From contig NZ_AP025297.1 in the NCBI RefSeq assembly GCF_036492425.1, forward strand, positions 142,277 through 206,276: DNA of 64,000 nt. The letters run 5' to 3'. This stretch comes from Persicobacter psychrovividus. GTDB lineage: Bacteria; Bacteroidota; Bacteroidia; Cytophagales; Cyclobacteriaceae. A program made the position numbers and the translations under genes. Under the pieces are notes generated by a model. That model worked only from the letters and a program-made list of their open reading frames with translations. It did no database searches and was not told where the DNA came from. Position 1 is the stretch's first letter; each line of letters begins with the position of its first letter. Shown here in pieces: positions 25,898 to 35,711 of the stretch.

Positions 25898-28800
25898 TTA
25901 CTTCATATTCACCTGCTGTTCAACAGCTGTAGAAACAGGCTTATCACTATGTTCTTCCCGAATTAATTGACCTTCAAGGAACTCTTTAGTAACAATCTTT
26001 ACCTGACCTTGCTCCAGGCCTGAAATCTTGATTTGCTGCTGACGGCCATCTTTGAGGTCAATCAACAGCTCATCAGCACTCAGCGCAGTCACTTTACTTA
26101 CCTTCGATTCATTTTCAAATGGTTCGATTACCGAGAGGTATCGTGCTTTCTTGCCTTTGGTGCGCACCGCCATATTTTTCAGCCTCGATGCCTCATCTCC
26201 CAAAGGAAAATCACCACCAACCATGGCCTCAAATTTTACCGCATTCAAGCCTTCAAGATTCACTTTTACTTTCCCTGTTTTATGAGTATTTGCGGGCATA
26301 GCAGGCGTAGAAAATTCCATTGGCGCTCCCTGAATTTTTATGGGTCCACCGTAGTAGTCCTTGCCTTTTACTTCTGGAACCACAATATTATCGTACTTCA
26401 ATGGCAATTCCGATAAGTAAACATGAGAACCATCCGCAAGGATCAAGCGTGCATTTCCCCAAAACAGCGTATTGTTTTTCACCCTATCCTCAGTCCTTGA
26501 AATTAATTCCAACTCCTTCGCATTGTTTAGATCTACCGTCACTGATTTGGCCCCAAGGATCCATGCTCCCGTGCTGTCATTCAGCACTTGCTCCCCATCA
26601 CAACTAATGCTGTACCATAGTTTTTTATTGACCTCCATAGATTCTGTAGAAGTCCCTATCATCACCTGAGCCTCTTTTGGCCATGCATTGTAAATATCCA
26701 GTTTCAATGGACCATCTTCTCTATTGGGCATTCTTACCCCCCGGTTATCACAACCTTCACCAAAACACATTTCAAATTGCGATTTGGCTGTTCCTTTGAC
26801 CTGATACCAATCACAATCGGTAATGAACTGTGCTGCACCCAGTGGGTCGGTATTCATTTGGGCAGTATGCTGCTGATGTTTTACCTCCTCAGCGGTGATG
26901 CCCTTGAAGCCTTTGACTTGAAACATCCAGTCAAACTGATGCTCCTCTTTACCTTCGAGATAATCCGCCAACACCACATAATCGTCCATCACAATCAAGG
27001 CTCTTCTCTGTTCAACCGGCTCGGTTTTTCCAGTGATCTCCCCGTAAGCAGGTGCATCTTCGGGGATCACCAGCGAACGGCTTTCGTCCCATGCCTTTTG
27101 GGCAAAGCTACTGCCAGGTCGGACAATCCCTCCGTAGGGTGCATAGCTCCACTCCGAATTGGTTTCTACAACTGTAGCCTGCATCATGTTGCCAGGATAA
27201 AAGAGTGATTTGCTATTTTGTACGGGCAGCTGCATTTTTTCATCCACCACTACCATATTCTTATTAATGGAAGTTTGTTTCCAGAACTTATACATATAAC
27301 TATGATAAGTAAACCAATAGGCCAAAGTACCATAGAAGCTTCTACCATAACGTGCCATATTGACTAAATTGGTACGATCAAAATGCCCGTGGTAGCCACC
27401 ATGTGAGCCATAATGCAAAGATGCCTGTATTTGTTCCCGTTGTGCTCTGTCTTTGGTTTGGGATCTGAGTTGTACAATTCCCATATTGTCAGCATAAGCT
27501 GAACGCTTCATTTTTTCGGAATCCACTTGTGGTAAATCCACCACCCCATATAATAAATCTCTATCGTTTCCCCGTTGAATTACAGCAGCATACTCAGGGT
27601 CTCTGTATATGTAGTAAGCCAACTCGTAAGGACGGCCAGCAACCTCTGATTCTACTGCATCATTTACCGCCATAATCACACCGCGATAATCCAAAAATGC
27701 AATCGTAGCATCCCACATATCTTTTATCGTAACACTGTTTTTTTCTATTGCCCCCCATTTCTCAAACTCCATTCCATAGATGCCTCCCTGACGACGGCTT
27801 GCCAACAAAGAAAAATGCTTGCTTGTACCGATAGGGAATTTTCGGTCCTTGAGGTTAATACCCCATCGATCCAATGCCAAAGCCATTTCAGATAATTCTG
27901 TAGCTACCCATGTATTATATCCTACTGCACACTCATACCACCAGCCATCGTTCATGATGCCATGCTCAATATGTTTGTAAATTCCCGTAGGTCCCTCCAA
28001 CAATTGATTGATCAAATGCCAATCCTGTAAATTCAACGCACAATAAAAAGCAGCCGTAAGTTCCGCCACGTTCCAGTTGCTGATTGCTCCTTTGCTATTT
28101 CCCTTTAGGGTCTGATTAACAAAAAGCCTAAAGGTTTCCTGAATCTGTCGATGATCCGCTTCACTGAAAACTTCACTCTCACGAACCATATCATACATTC
28201 TGCCAGCCGCTTGCCAGAATTTCCCTTCCCCCACAAAAACATTGCTTCCTCCCACAAGTGTTGCAGGGTACCCCGTCTTTGGGTCAGACAAACGCATCAA
28301 CACTTGCGCACATTTCCGGGCATAATCATCATTTTTGGTCAACTGATACGCAACCCCTGCATCATAAAATCCATTCCCATTAGAATTGAAAACAGATTTA
28401 CCTAAAGGACGGCCATCCACATCCGAGAAATCATTATGCTTAGGAATCTGCCAACGATCCGCTTTTCTAATATAGGCCTGTTGGTCTTTTTTTCCCCAGT
28501 CATAATTTTTTGTCTTTTCCCGAATTTCTTGCCAGCCATCCTTATCAAAAACAATATTAGGATAAGGCAAGCGAACGGCGGTAATAAACTCGATGGTCTC
28601 CTCAGAGCCTGCCAAACCATTGGAAATCGTCTTGATCACCTGCTTCTCTCGGATTCCTTTAGGCAGATGTGATGGAATATTTACATCAGCAAAAACAGTT
28701 TTCACCTCTCCGACCTTCATGTCCAATGTGGTCTGACTAAGGGCAACGTCCATAGATTCCCAGCCTTCTCTTTGAACCAATAAGCGAACGCTTTGAGGCT

Positions 28801-29425
28801 GTTGGGTCGTGTTGCCTACTTTGATTTCATATCTGACTGTCGTGCCTACATCGGCTGATTTCCCCTGTATTTCAGCTTCCAGTGAAGTTGTTAATCCTTT
28901 AGTCAAATAGACCTCTTTTATTCGATAATCTTTTGCCGTATTAGCAGAAATCAATAGGTGCTTTACCGCAAATAAAGTCCCTCTTCTTTGCCCAAGATCA
29001 ATATCAAAGAGATCCCATGGCACGAATACGGTGTTCCATCCTTTATTTTTAATTCTAATCTGGGCAGTACTGATTGGGTTTAGTTCGGAGTAATCAAGAC
29101 TATCAACCTTCAAGGTTACTGTAACATCTGTCGGTTGGTCTTCTTTCAGAAAAAGATCAAATCGAACCCCCGCGTATGGCGTAAAGTCTGCGGCATCTCC
29201 ATGAAAGGGTCTGGATATCCCCGGAAAATACACCCGATTTTGATCATGGTAAGTATAAGAAAGGGTATCACCTCCGCTGATCACAGCGGATTTTTTTTGT
29301 ACACTCGCGATGCCCTTCCAATCTGAAAAATCAATTGCTCCGACCCGCTTTAAGGGTTGTGCGAATACTCCTGAGGCAATAGCACTCAAAAGCAGCATTA
29401 AAAAATATCTTCTCATAATTTCCAT
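25898..29425 (-). CDS. Heparinase II/III-superfamily polysaccharide lyase, 1175 aa (paralog of the gene at 51244)
   Basis: Signal peptide to FAQ (residue 23). Residues about 28-175 look like a carbohydrate-binding jelly roll; about 185-285 an Ig-like/NEW3-type domain (VRYEIKVGNTTQQPQS); about 290-620 an (alpha/alpha) toroid; the remainder beta-sandwiches. Candidate catalytic residues follow the heparinase II pattern: Asn450 in ISNWNVAEL, Tyr/Glu in GWWYECAVGY (494-503) and His residues in SHGGYHGHFDR (674-684). Such enzymes cleave uronic-acid-containing chains by beta-elimination. The length is well above most heparinase-type lyases and fits the long multidomain marine lyases. The gene lies 24 bases after another lyase gene. 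The CAZy family could not be fixed by eye. Its paralog at 51244 has the same domain order throughout. Confidence 0.8.
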   Translation of the reverse strand: MEIMRRYFLMLLLSAIASGVFAQPLKRVGAIDFSDWKGIASVQKKSAVISGGDTLSYTYHDQNRVYFPGISRPFHGDAADFTPYAGVRFDLFLKEDQPTDVTVTLKVDSLDYSELNPISTAQIRIKNKGWNTVFVPWDLFDIDLGQRRGTLFAVKHLLISANTAKDYRIKEVYLTKGLTTSLEAEIQGKSADVGTTVRYEIKVGNTTQQPQSVRLLVQREGWESMDVALSQTTLDMKVGEVKTVFADVNIPSHLPKGIREKQVIKTISNGLAGSEETIEFITAVRLPYPNIVFDKDGWQEIREKTKNYDWGKKDQQAYIRKADRWQIPKHNDFSDVDGRPLGKSVFNSNGNGFYDAGVAYQLTKNDDYARKCAQVLMRLSDPKTGYPATLVGGSNVFVGEGKFWQAAGRMYDMVRESEVFSEADHRQIQETFRLFVNQTLKGNSKGAISNWNVAELTAAFYCALNLQDWHLINQLLEGPTGIYKHIEHGIMNDGWWYECAVGYNTWVATELSEMALALDRWGINLKDRKFPIGTSKHFSLLASRRQGGIYGMEFEKWGAIEKNSVTIKDMWDATIAFLDYRGVIMAVNDAVESEVAGRPYELAYYIYRDPEYAAVIQRGNDRDLLYGVVDLPQVDSEKMKRSAYADNMGIVQLRSQTKDRAQREQIQASLHYGSHGGYHGHFDRTNLVNMARYGRSFYGTLAYWFTYHSYMYKFWKQTSINKNMVVVDEKMQLPVQNSKSLFYPGNMMQATVVETNSEWSYAPYGGIVRPGSSFAQKAWDESRSLVIPEDAPAYGEITGKTEPVEQRRALIVMDDYVVLADYLEGKEEHQFDWMFQVKGFKGITAEEVKHQQHTAQMNTDPLGAAQFITDCDWYQVKGTAKSQFEMCFGEGCDNRGVRMPNREDGPLKLDIYNAWPKEAQVMIGTSTESMEVNKKLWYSISCDGEQVLNDSTGAWILGAKSVTVDLNNAKELELISRTEDRVKNNTLFWGNARLILADGSHVYLSELPLKYDNIVVPEVKGKDYYGGPIKIQGAPMEFSTPAMPANTHKTGKVKVNLEGLNAVKFEAMVGGDFPLGDEASRLKNMAVRTKGKKARYLSVIEPFENESKVSKVTALSADELLIDLKDGRQQQIKISGLEQGQVKIVTKEFLEGQLIREEHSDKPVSTAVEQQVNMK

Positions 29426-29449
29426 GAATTATAGGCTATTCACATTCGT

Positions 29450-32200
29450 TTAATTTACTTCAATGGCACGCATTTCACCTTCCTCAAAGGCGTAGGATTG
29501 TCCATGTAGCTTTATTTCTACTTTCGTATTATTTTCCAAAAACCACTGCCCATTGCTTTTTTTCAGCATAATATTGCCTTTACCTTTTGCGTTGATTTGG
29601 CATAAATTGCTATTTAAAACCGAACCATTGCCCACAAAAAACTGGCAATCCCCTGAAGTTTCAGTAGAGAAAACAGCGTAGTCAGCATCAGAACGTTTGT
29701 CATCAACCACAGCTATTTTCCCTTCCGTTGAACTGAAAATAAAATCCTCTCTACCTGATTTATGGGTCAGGTGAACCCCAGCAAATGCCTGATTTCCATT
29801 CAGATCATCCAAGCCCTGAATACTTTGTATTTGCTTGCCTGTATCTGCTGTAAAGGGCTCATATATTGCGATAAATGGGTGGTTTCTTGCTTCTCCATGC
29901 TGACGTGCAGCAAAGGTCAGATAAGGATTTTTGCCAATATCATAAGCGACATCAGTGCTATGCTTAAAGGATTTACACGGAGGTGTTTTCATCGTGAATA
30001 TTTCACGCCCCTCGGTCCCCTTCATCCATAAGTTCATAAATACTGCTGGCTTGTCATGCGTTCTTTCAACCTGCCATTGAACTTGATAATCTTTATTGTA
30101 GCCTAAGGATTTTTTGTCCCACATATAATCGAGCGCATATAAATGACCTCCGGCAAACCCCATCTCTTCAGATGGTTGTAGCACCAATGGAGTGCCTTCC
30201 CCATCCATCACTTCCATTTGTTGACCAAGATTATGATAAAAGTAATCATGGAATTTGTCTCCTTTGCGTTGCTTACTTGATCGGAAAATGTCAATATAAA
30301 ATCCCGTACGGTCATTGGTAGAAACAATCCCTACGGTACGGTCCTGATCGCTTTGCGTTTCTGGTTCAAGGAAATACACCTTACTGTAAGTTAGTGAATG
30401 ATCGGTTTGCTTCACCTTTTTTCCTGCTGTTGGATATTGACCAATCAAATCAAAAGCATGATTACTAAGCATTTCAGTATAGGAAGAGACCCCATCAACC
30501 ATCACGGTATTATGTGCCGGGAACTGCGAATAGTATTCCAAATATATTGGTTCCAGGTAGTTTGCGCCCTTCCCAGGATCAGCCCCCTGAATCAGACCTT
30601 TTCCATACAATTCCATATTAATGCCATTTGCATGCATATGATTGCCTAAAGAAGCATTCAGTGAAACCATCATGCCATCTTCTCCATGTCCAATTCGCTG
30701 CGCGTGCCAGCTGACTGTTGGGGCATAAAAAGTAGTCGATAAATAATCCTGAATGTCTTTACCTTTATATTTATCATTTAATTCAAGTGGACTCATGGCA
30801 AAAAATGCTGTTATCCCCTTTTTTCTACCAAAGTCAACCGTCTTGTCGGTATTCGGCTCCATAGCGTACAACAATTGTGTAAAGGTCTTTTCTTTTTGCG
30901 CATCGCCATATTTTTGAGCCAATCGAATGATCTGCTTAACCGCTGAGGGGTTGAGAGGACCATAATAAGAATCGCCAAATCCGATAGACTGCCCATTTGG
31001 AAAAATATATTGAGGAAGAACCTCTACCGCTTTATCCATCACTGGCAAATATGGCAACAGGTTTACCCCAAATGCATTATCGAAATTGGTAACAAAATGC
31101 ATCACGGCATCGGTTACACCCTGTGCATAACCAGGGCACTCATTCCAGATTCCATTTTGTGGATCATAACCATATTCAATAAATTTTCCCAATGACCATT
31201 GTCTGGCTGAGGTTTCATTTAGAATATAATTAATGTAATACTGACGCCCTTTACCGTCACTATATTGGTCATCATCATTCAAGACCATGAGCGCTTTCAG
31301 GATAATATTTGCCTGATGCAGGTTCCAGTTATTCTGTGGGACACCATTTTTGATGATTTGATCAATCCACCGCTTAATCGTATGATCATAAACATTGATT
31401 TTGTTATCAGTTTTATTATCAATGTATTGATGTAAAAAATCGTAAATAACGGCAATCTGCTCCAAAGCTTTTTCGTGAATCACCTGAAAGTGGGTGAAGC
31501 CTACCAAGGTTTGAATATGACCATTAAGCAAATCTATTGGCTCAGATCTGTAAGACATTCCGGATAAATAAGTATCGAAAATATCAAAAGCAAATTGCGC
31601 ATATTTTTCATCTCCTTCCAGCCAATAAATAAAGGCTGACTCTGCGGCAAGGCTTAAAATATGCACGTTGATGTTAGAGATGATCGTTCCTGTTTTGGAA
31701 ATTTCTGCCCATTCAAACGGATGTCCTTCTTTACTTTTATTGGGTAGATACATCCCTCTCGGATCGTCCATATACGGGAGTATGTCTTCCAGTTTAGGCT
31801 TCCCATAGGGGGTGGTAGCATTTCTGCACCCATCAAATTTAACGGTAGGAATAGGCGCCTGCCCATCTGCATAGGCATAATCTACCCCATTCACATATAC
31901 ATTGGTTGCTTTACTTTTCCAATACATCTGAAGCCTTGAAACCATCCACTCCTTATCACGCGTATGTTGATCAACATAATGATCCACCCTACGGTGTAGG
32001 TGCTCAAGATTTTGCTTTGCCCACGCTTCTTTCTTTATAAGCCGTTCTAGTTTTTTCTTGCTGATATCTGCCGTATAGATCCGCGGATATTCAGCCGTTA
32101 AATTATCAGGAACGGGATAAGTAATTGTTGCCGATTGTCCCCATGAAAAGAAAGGGCTGCTGAACAATAGCAGAAAAAATAATACTTTAAATAACTTCAT
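29450..32200 (-). CDS. Heparinase II/III-superfamily polysaccharide lyase, 916 aa
   Basis: Signal peptide to SWGQ (residue 22). The alpha-helical toroid covers about 40-470 and the beta-sandwich about 490-915. Candidate active-site segments: NNWNLHQANI (290-299, Asn/His), WNECPGY (352-358), and SLGNHMHANGINMELYGKG (about 517-535, His521/His523), followed by DPGKGANY, as in heparinase II/III-like enzymes. It is a diverged paralog of the 888-residue protein at 35712 (shared (V)SRL-MYWK, A-P(I/V)PTV(K/R)F-G, YPDGKG/YSDGKG-(R/K)(Q/E)YYI motifs) but has a Sec signal rather than a lipobox. It should cleave uronate-containing oligosaccharides in the periplasm. It sits in a tight run, 42 bases after the jelly-roll lipoprotein gene and 24 before the 1175-residue lyase gene. 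Confidence 0.82.
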   Translation of the reverse strand: MKLFKVLFFLLLFSSPFFSWGQSATITYPVPDNLTAEYPRIYTADISKKKLERLIKKEAWAKQNLEHLHRRVDHYVDQHTRDKEWMVSRLQMYWKSKATNVYVNGVDYAYADGQAPIPTVKFDGCRNATTPYGKPKLEDILPYMDDPRGMYLPNKSKEGHPFEWAEISKTGTIISNINVHILSLAAESAFIYWLEGDEKYAQFAFDIFDTYLSGMSYRSEPIDLLNGHIQTLVGFTHFQVIHEKALEQIAVIYDFLHQYIDNKTDNKINVYDHTIKRWIDQIIKNGVPQNNWNLHQANIILKALMVLNDDDQYSDGKGRQYYINYILNETSARQWSLGKFIEYGYDPQNGIWNECPGYAQGVTDAVMHFVTNFDNAFGVNLLPYLPVMDKAVEVLPQYIFPNGQSIGFGDSYYGPLNPSAVKQIIRLAQKYGDAQKEKTFTQLLYAMEPNTDKTVDFGRKKGITAFFAMSPLELNDKYKGKDIQDYLSTTFYAPTVSWHAQRIGHGEDGMMVSLNASLGNHMHANGINMELYGKGLIQGADPGKGANYLEPIYLEYYSQFPAHNTVMVDGVSSYTEMLSNHAFDLIGQYPTAGKKVKQTDHSLTYSKVYFLEPETQSDQDRTVGIVSTNDRTGFYIDIFRSSKQRKGDKFHDYFYHNLGQQMEVMDGEGTPLVLQPSEEMGFAGGHLYALDYMWDKKSLGYNKDYQVQWQVERTHDKPAVFMNLWMKGTEGREIFTMKTPPCKSFKHSTDVAYDIGKNPYLTFAARQHGEARNHPFIAIYEPFTADTGKQIQSIQGLDDLNGNQAFAGVHLTHKSGREDFIFSSTEGKIAVVDDKRSDADYAVFSTETSGDCQFFVGNGSVLNSNLCQINAKGKGNIMLKKSNGQWFLENNTKVEIKLHGQSYAFEEGEMRAIEVN

Positions 32201-32242
32201 ATCAAAAAATCAATCTCAAACTACCCACTAAAAATCAATCCG

Positions 32243-32977
32243 TTAAATGCCTTTCAGCTGATAAACTTTAAAATTATCCAAGGTCATGTGGTTATGAACC
32301 GTCCGTAGGCCAAAATTACCCTCGGTATACGGGTTGTCATCTCGATAATCAAAAATCAAACGTCCATCGCGATAATATTGAATAATACCATCATAAGCGA
32401 TCAGTCTAATTTTTACCGTGGTATTTGGCGTAAGTAAATATTGTTTATCGGTTAGGTCATATTGCGGGAGCAAAGGTTTCTCACCCGTTCCCAAATATTT
32501 TCTAAAGCGTGTTTTGGTATTGTGGTGCCCTCCCATTCCCACATAATACAAACTCAAAGAATCATAATTAGGGAATCGGCCCTGTCGAAAATCTGAGTTC
32601 GCAAAAAGTTTGTCATGATGTGTATGATCGGATGCCATCCAGAAGCAATTCAAATCAGATACGCGGTCATATTCACCACCTTTTTGAATCAAATGTGCAT
32701 CATATTCAATCATGGTCGGTCCTTTAAGTTTGGGCTTGAACCAAACCGTACAGCCACCAGCGTCATTTACCTCCATTTTACCATCTCGAAGCTCGACACT
32801 TCCGTTAGGCATTTGTTCAACCAACCAGTTGCTCAGGTCATGGTCAAAATTATCACTGTGTATTAATTTAGCAGAGACGGAAAGGTTTTCTGTCAAAGAT
32901 ACCTCTTTGACTTCTTCAGGCTTACAGCCAATGAAAGCGTAAGCTATAATGATAGAAATGATAACAAAATTGCGCAT
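32243..32977 (-). CDS. Jelly-roll (concanavalin-like) lipoprotein, DUF6250-like
   Basis: 244 residues. A lipoprotein signal ends at AYAFIGCKP (lipidated Cys18). The rest is predicted all-beta: HSDNFDHDLSNWLVEQ, DAGGCTVWFKPKLKGP, DLNCFWMASDHTHHD, YYVGMGGHHNTKTRFRKY, TVKIRLIAYDGIIQYYRDG, NPYTEGNFGLRTVHNHMTLD. This matches DUF6250-type proteins found in Bacteroidota glycan loci, some related to uronate-cleaving lyases and others to binding proteins. Clusters of His, Arg and Tyr (SDHTHHD, GGHHNTKTRFRKY) form a plausible ligand or catalytic groove. The gene lies 26 bases after the permease gene and 42 before a lyase gene, so it is probably part of that unit. Whether it is an enzyme or a binding protein is unclear. 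Confidence 0.6.
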   Translation of the reverse strand: MRNFVIISIIIAYAFIGCKPEEVKEVSLTENLSVSAKLIHSDNFDHDLSNWLVEQMPNGSVELRDGKMEVNDAGGCTVWFKPKLKGPTMIEYDAHLIQKGGEYDRVSDLNCFWMASDHTHHDKLFANSDFRQGRFPNYDSLSLYYVGMGGHHNTKTRFRKYLGTGEKPLLPQYDLTDKQYLLTPNTTVKIRLIAYDGIIQYYRDGRLIFDYRDDNPYTEGNFGLRTVHNHMTLDNFKVYQLKGI

Positions 32978-33003
32978 AGCAGCTATACTTTTGAGATATG
33001 AAA

Positions 33004-34212
33004 TTAAACTTCAACTATATTTTCCTCAACTACCTGAGGCGTCTTTTGATTAACCTTCAAGGCAAAGGCAGAAATCAGCAAATAACTCGCACTTAGCAAG
33101 ATGATGATTACAGCTCCGATCTGCGAGGATAAAAAATCTGACAACAGCCCCATAGCAAAAGGAATGATTGCTCCACCGAATACGCCTGTAATCATCAGTC
33201 CCGAAATTTCATTGGCTTTATCCGGCTGTGCTTTTAGTGCCATACCAAAAATGATGGCAAAGACATTGGCAATGAAAAAACCTATCACACCGTATAAAAT
33301 GAAAATGCCCGTTTTATCACTCACCACCAATAGCGCCCCCAACGCCAAAACAGCAATCACCATGCTGATTTGATAGAATTTTTGGGGTGCCATTCTACTC
33401 AAAATGAATGCCCCCGAAAATGCGCCAAAAGTTCTCAGAGCAAAATAAACACTTGGTCCATAACCTGCTTCTATGGCATTCAAGCCACATCTTTCCATCA
33501 GGATTTTGGGTGAGGCAGTATTCATTCCTACATCAACACCAACCACAAAAAGAATCCCCAAGAACAATAAGAGAATCGTTTTATCCCCTAAAAGTGAGAC
33601 CACTTCTTTAAATGAACTTGGTCTTTCCGTATTTACCTCTTCTTCAATGGAAGTAAATGACAGCCAAAGCGTGGCCAACAAGGTGATAACAGCGTAAATC
33701 GGGAAGATATACTGCCAGTTATTAAAATATCCAGCCGCAAAGGCCGCAATAAAAGGAGCCGAAAAGGAAGAAACCGCTTTTACAAATTGCCCAATGGTCA
33801 GGCTACTTGTCAGTTGCTCTCCCCTGACTACATTCGACAATAGGGGATTCAGTGAAACCTGCAAAATAGTATTGGCAATGCCGAGGACAGCAAAAGCAAG
33901 CAGGGCCATACCAAAAGAATAATCGATCAGTGGAATGAACATTGCTCCAATAGTCAGTACATTACTTAATAAAACTGTTTTCTTGCGTCCTATTTTGTTC
34001 ATTAACATCCCTGTTGGAATTGAAAAAATAAGAAACATCGAAAACAAAGCCACAGGGATTAAATTGGAAAGGGTATCCTGATAATCTTGGCCAAAACCAG
34101 TAAGCAGGTCTTCCTTGACATGCGCAACGGTAATGCCTACCACATCACAAAAGCCCATTACAAAAAAACCGAACATTACAGGTAATGCGGCATATTTAAA
34201 ATCTTGCTTCAT
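33004..34212 (-). CDS. MFS sugar transporter, FHS/fucose-permease-like
   Basis: 402 residues with about 12 hydrophobic segments, typical of the major facilitator superfamily. The first helix (PVMFGFFVMGFCDVVGITV) and the loop GMLMNKIGRKKTVLLSN (MFS motif A type) place it with the fucose/glucose-galactose H+ symporters common in Bacteroidota. It would import the monosaccharide released in the periplasm across the inner membrane. It lies 126 bases after the GH29 fucosidase gene, with a terminator-like hairpin between them, and 26 bases before the jelly-roll lipoprotein gene. Context makes L-fucose or a uronic-acid derivative plausible cargo; specificity cannot be read from sequence. Confidence 0.85.
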   Translation of the reverse strand: MKQDFKYAALPVMFGFFVMGFCDVVGITVAHVKEDLLTGFGQDYQDTLSNLIPVALFSMFLIFSIPTGMLMNKIGRKKTVLLSNVLTIGAMFIPLIDYSFGMALLAFAVLGIANTILQVSLNPLLSNVVRGEQLTSSLTIGQFVKAVSSFSAPFIAAFAAGYFNNWQYIFPIYAVITLLATLWLSFTSIEEEVNTERPSSFKEVVSLLGDKTILLLFLGILFVVGVDVGMNTASPKILMERCGLNAIEAGYGPSVYFALRTFGAFSGAFILSRMAPQKFYQISMVIAVLALGALLVVSDKTGIFILYGVIGFFIANVFAIIFGMALKAQPDKANEISGLMITGVFGGAIIPFAMGLLSDFLSSQIGAVIIILLSASYLLISAFALKVNQKTPQVVEENIVEV

Positions 34213-34232
34213 AACAAAAAAATGAATTCTAT

Positions 34233-34272
34233 AAAAAATGGGTGCACCACCCCTGAGGTAGAGGGTGATGCA
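34233..34272 (-). terminator. Intrinsic terminator/attenuator between the GH29 and permease genes
   Basis: Arms TGCACCACCC (34243-34252) and GGGTGATGCA (34263-34272) pair at 9 of 10 positions with a 10-base loop. On the - strand the stem is followed by CCCATTTTTTAT. It lies 67 bases past the GH29 stop and 21 bases upstream of the permease ATG, inside an otherwise co-directional run. Confidence 0.75.
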
Positions 34273-34338
34273 TCAAATAAATGTATTGAGTAGATAATTT
34301 GATAAACAAACTATCGGGTCTTAGTTACCTCATTTTCT

Positions 34339-35700
34339 TTAGGCAGGCTGGCTTCCAACGGTAATTTTCACCACTGAAACAAATGGATTTACCGCCTGCT
34401 TTGGCAATAAAATTGTGTTTCCTTCGACTTGAACTTTTGTATGCTCAGCTCCCAAAATGGTAGCATTAACAATTTTAGCACTCGGGTTAATGGTCAATTT
34501 CCCATCAGCAGGCCAATCGATTACATGCGCATAAATAACGTTCTCTTTAGAAGTATAAACTCCCCATTCAGGGCGTTCAAACGGACTTGCTTTTGCTCCA
34601 TAAATGGATTCCCCGTTGGTCTGAATCCAAGCACCCATTGTTTTCAATCGATCCACACTTTCTATGGGTACATTGCCAAGGCCATCAGGACCAATATTCA
34701 ACAGGAAGTTTCCTCCTTTGGAGACAATATCGACCAAACTCTGAATCAACAAAGTGTCACTTTTCCAGTTATCGTCTGATGGTTTGTAACCCCACGAACC
34801 GTTCATGGTAAAGCACGCCTCCCAATCCTCATCGATACCCGTCGCAGGCACTTCTTTCTCTGGTGTGCCGAAATCTCCCGCAAAGTTTCCTTCCACATTG
34901 AATCCTGCCATGCCATTACGGCCCTTGTCCACTCGGTTATTGACAATCGTCTGCGGTTGCAAATCAAGGATATAATCATACATTTCCTTACCCATCTCGG
35001 TGGTATAATCAGCAATCCATTCACCATCAAACCATATTACGCCAATATCTCCATATTTGGTTAGCAACTCACCCACTTGTGGCTTGAGGTAATTACGGAA
35101 ATACTCAGGAAATTCCGGATTTGATTTGGTTTGATCATCTTGACCAATATTGTAATCGGGATAGAAAACAGACTGTGCCTGTGGGTGATGCCAGTCCGTG
35201 ATGGAATGATAAAGACAGAATTTAATTCCTTGTCGATCACATTCTTCAGCCATTTCTTTCACAATATCACGCTTGAAAGGCGAAGTATCCATTATATCAT
35301 AATCCGTTACCTCAGAATCCCAAAGACAGAAACCATCATGATGCTTGGAAGTTAAAACAATGTATTTCATTCCTGCATCCTTCGCTAAGCTAACCCATTT
35401 CTTAGCGTCAAAATCTACGGGGTTAAACTGCTGTGGGTATTTCTCATATTCTTCGATGGTCATGTCCAGCTTGTCCATTACCCATTCTGCTCCACCCCAA
35501 CAGGTAGAATCATTGTATTCTCCGCCCAACATAGAGTAGGCTCCCCAGTGAATAAACATTCCAAATCGAGCTTCACGCCACCATTCCATGCGCTGATCGT
35601 CGGTCAGCTTCACCTCTTCCGTCTTTGTTGCTGCTGTATTACATGCCATACTGATGGCCAATGATAGCATACATGCCAATTTATAAATTGTCTTTTTCAT
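34339..35700 (-). CDS. GH29 alpha-L-fucosidase, lipoprotein
   Basis: 453 residues. A lipoprotein signal ends at LAISMACNT (lipidated Cys20). The GH29 barrel shows WWREARFGMFIHWGAYSM (40-57), YIVLTSKHHDGFCLWDSE (113-130) and GVIWFDGEW (220-228) with nucleophile Asp225. The C-terminus holds the family's small beta-domain. GH29 enzymes are retaining alpha-L-fucosidases (some act as alpha-L-galactosidases); the enzyme would remove terminal fucose at the membrane. The gene starts 11 bases after the 888-residue lyase gene ends, indicating co-transcription, and a terminator-like hairpin follows. The best-supported clue in the window that the substrate contains fucose. Confidence 0.94.
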   Translation of the reverse strand: MKKTIYKLACMLSLAISMACNTAATKTEEVKLTDDQRMEWWREARFGMFIHWGAYSMLGGEYNDSTCWGGAEWVMDKLDMTIEEYEKYPQQFNPVDFDAKKWVSLAKDAGMKYIVLTSKHHDGFCLWDSEVTDYDIMDTSPFKRDIVKEMAEECDRQGIKFCLYHSITDWHHPQAQSVFYPDYNIGQDDQTKSNPEFPEYFRNYLKPQVGELLTKYGDIGVIWFDGEWIADYTTEMGKEMYDYILDLQPQTIVNNRVDKGRNGMAGFNVEGNFAGDFGTPEKEVPATGIDEDWEACFTMNGSWGYKPSDDNWKSDTLLIQSLVDIVSKGGNFLLNIGPDGLGNVPIESVDRLKTMGAWIQTNGESIYGAKASPFERPEWGVYTSKENVIYAHVIDWPADGKLTINPSAKIVNATILGAEHTKVQVEGNTILLPKQAVNPFVSVVKITVGSQPA

Positions 35701-35711
35701 ACTAAAAAATT

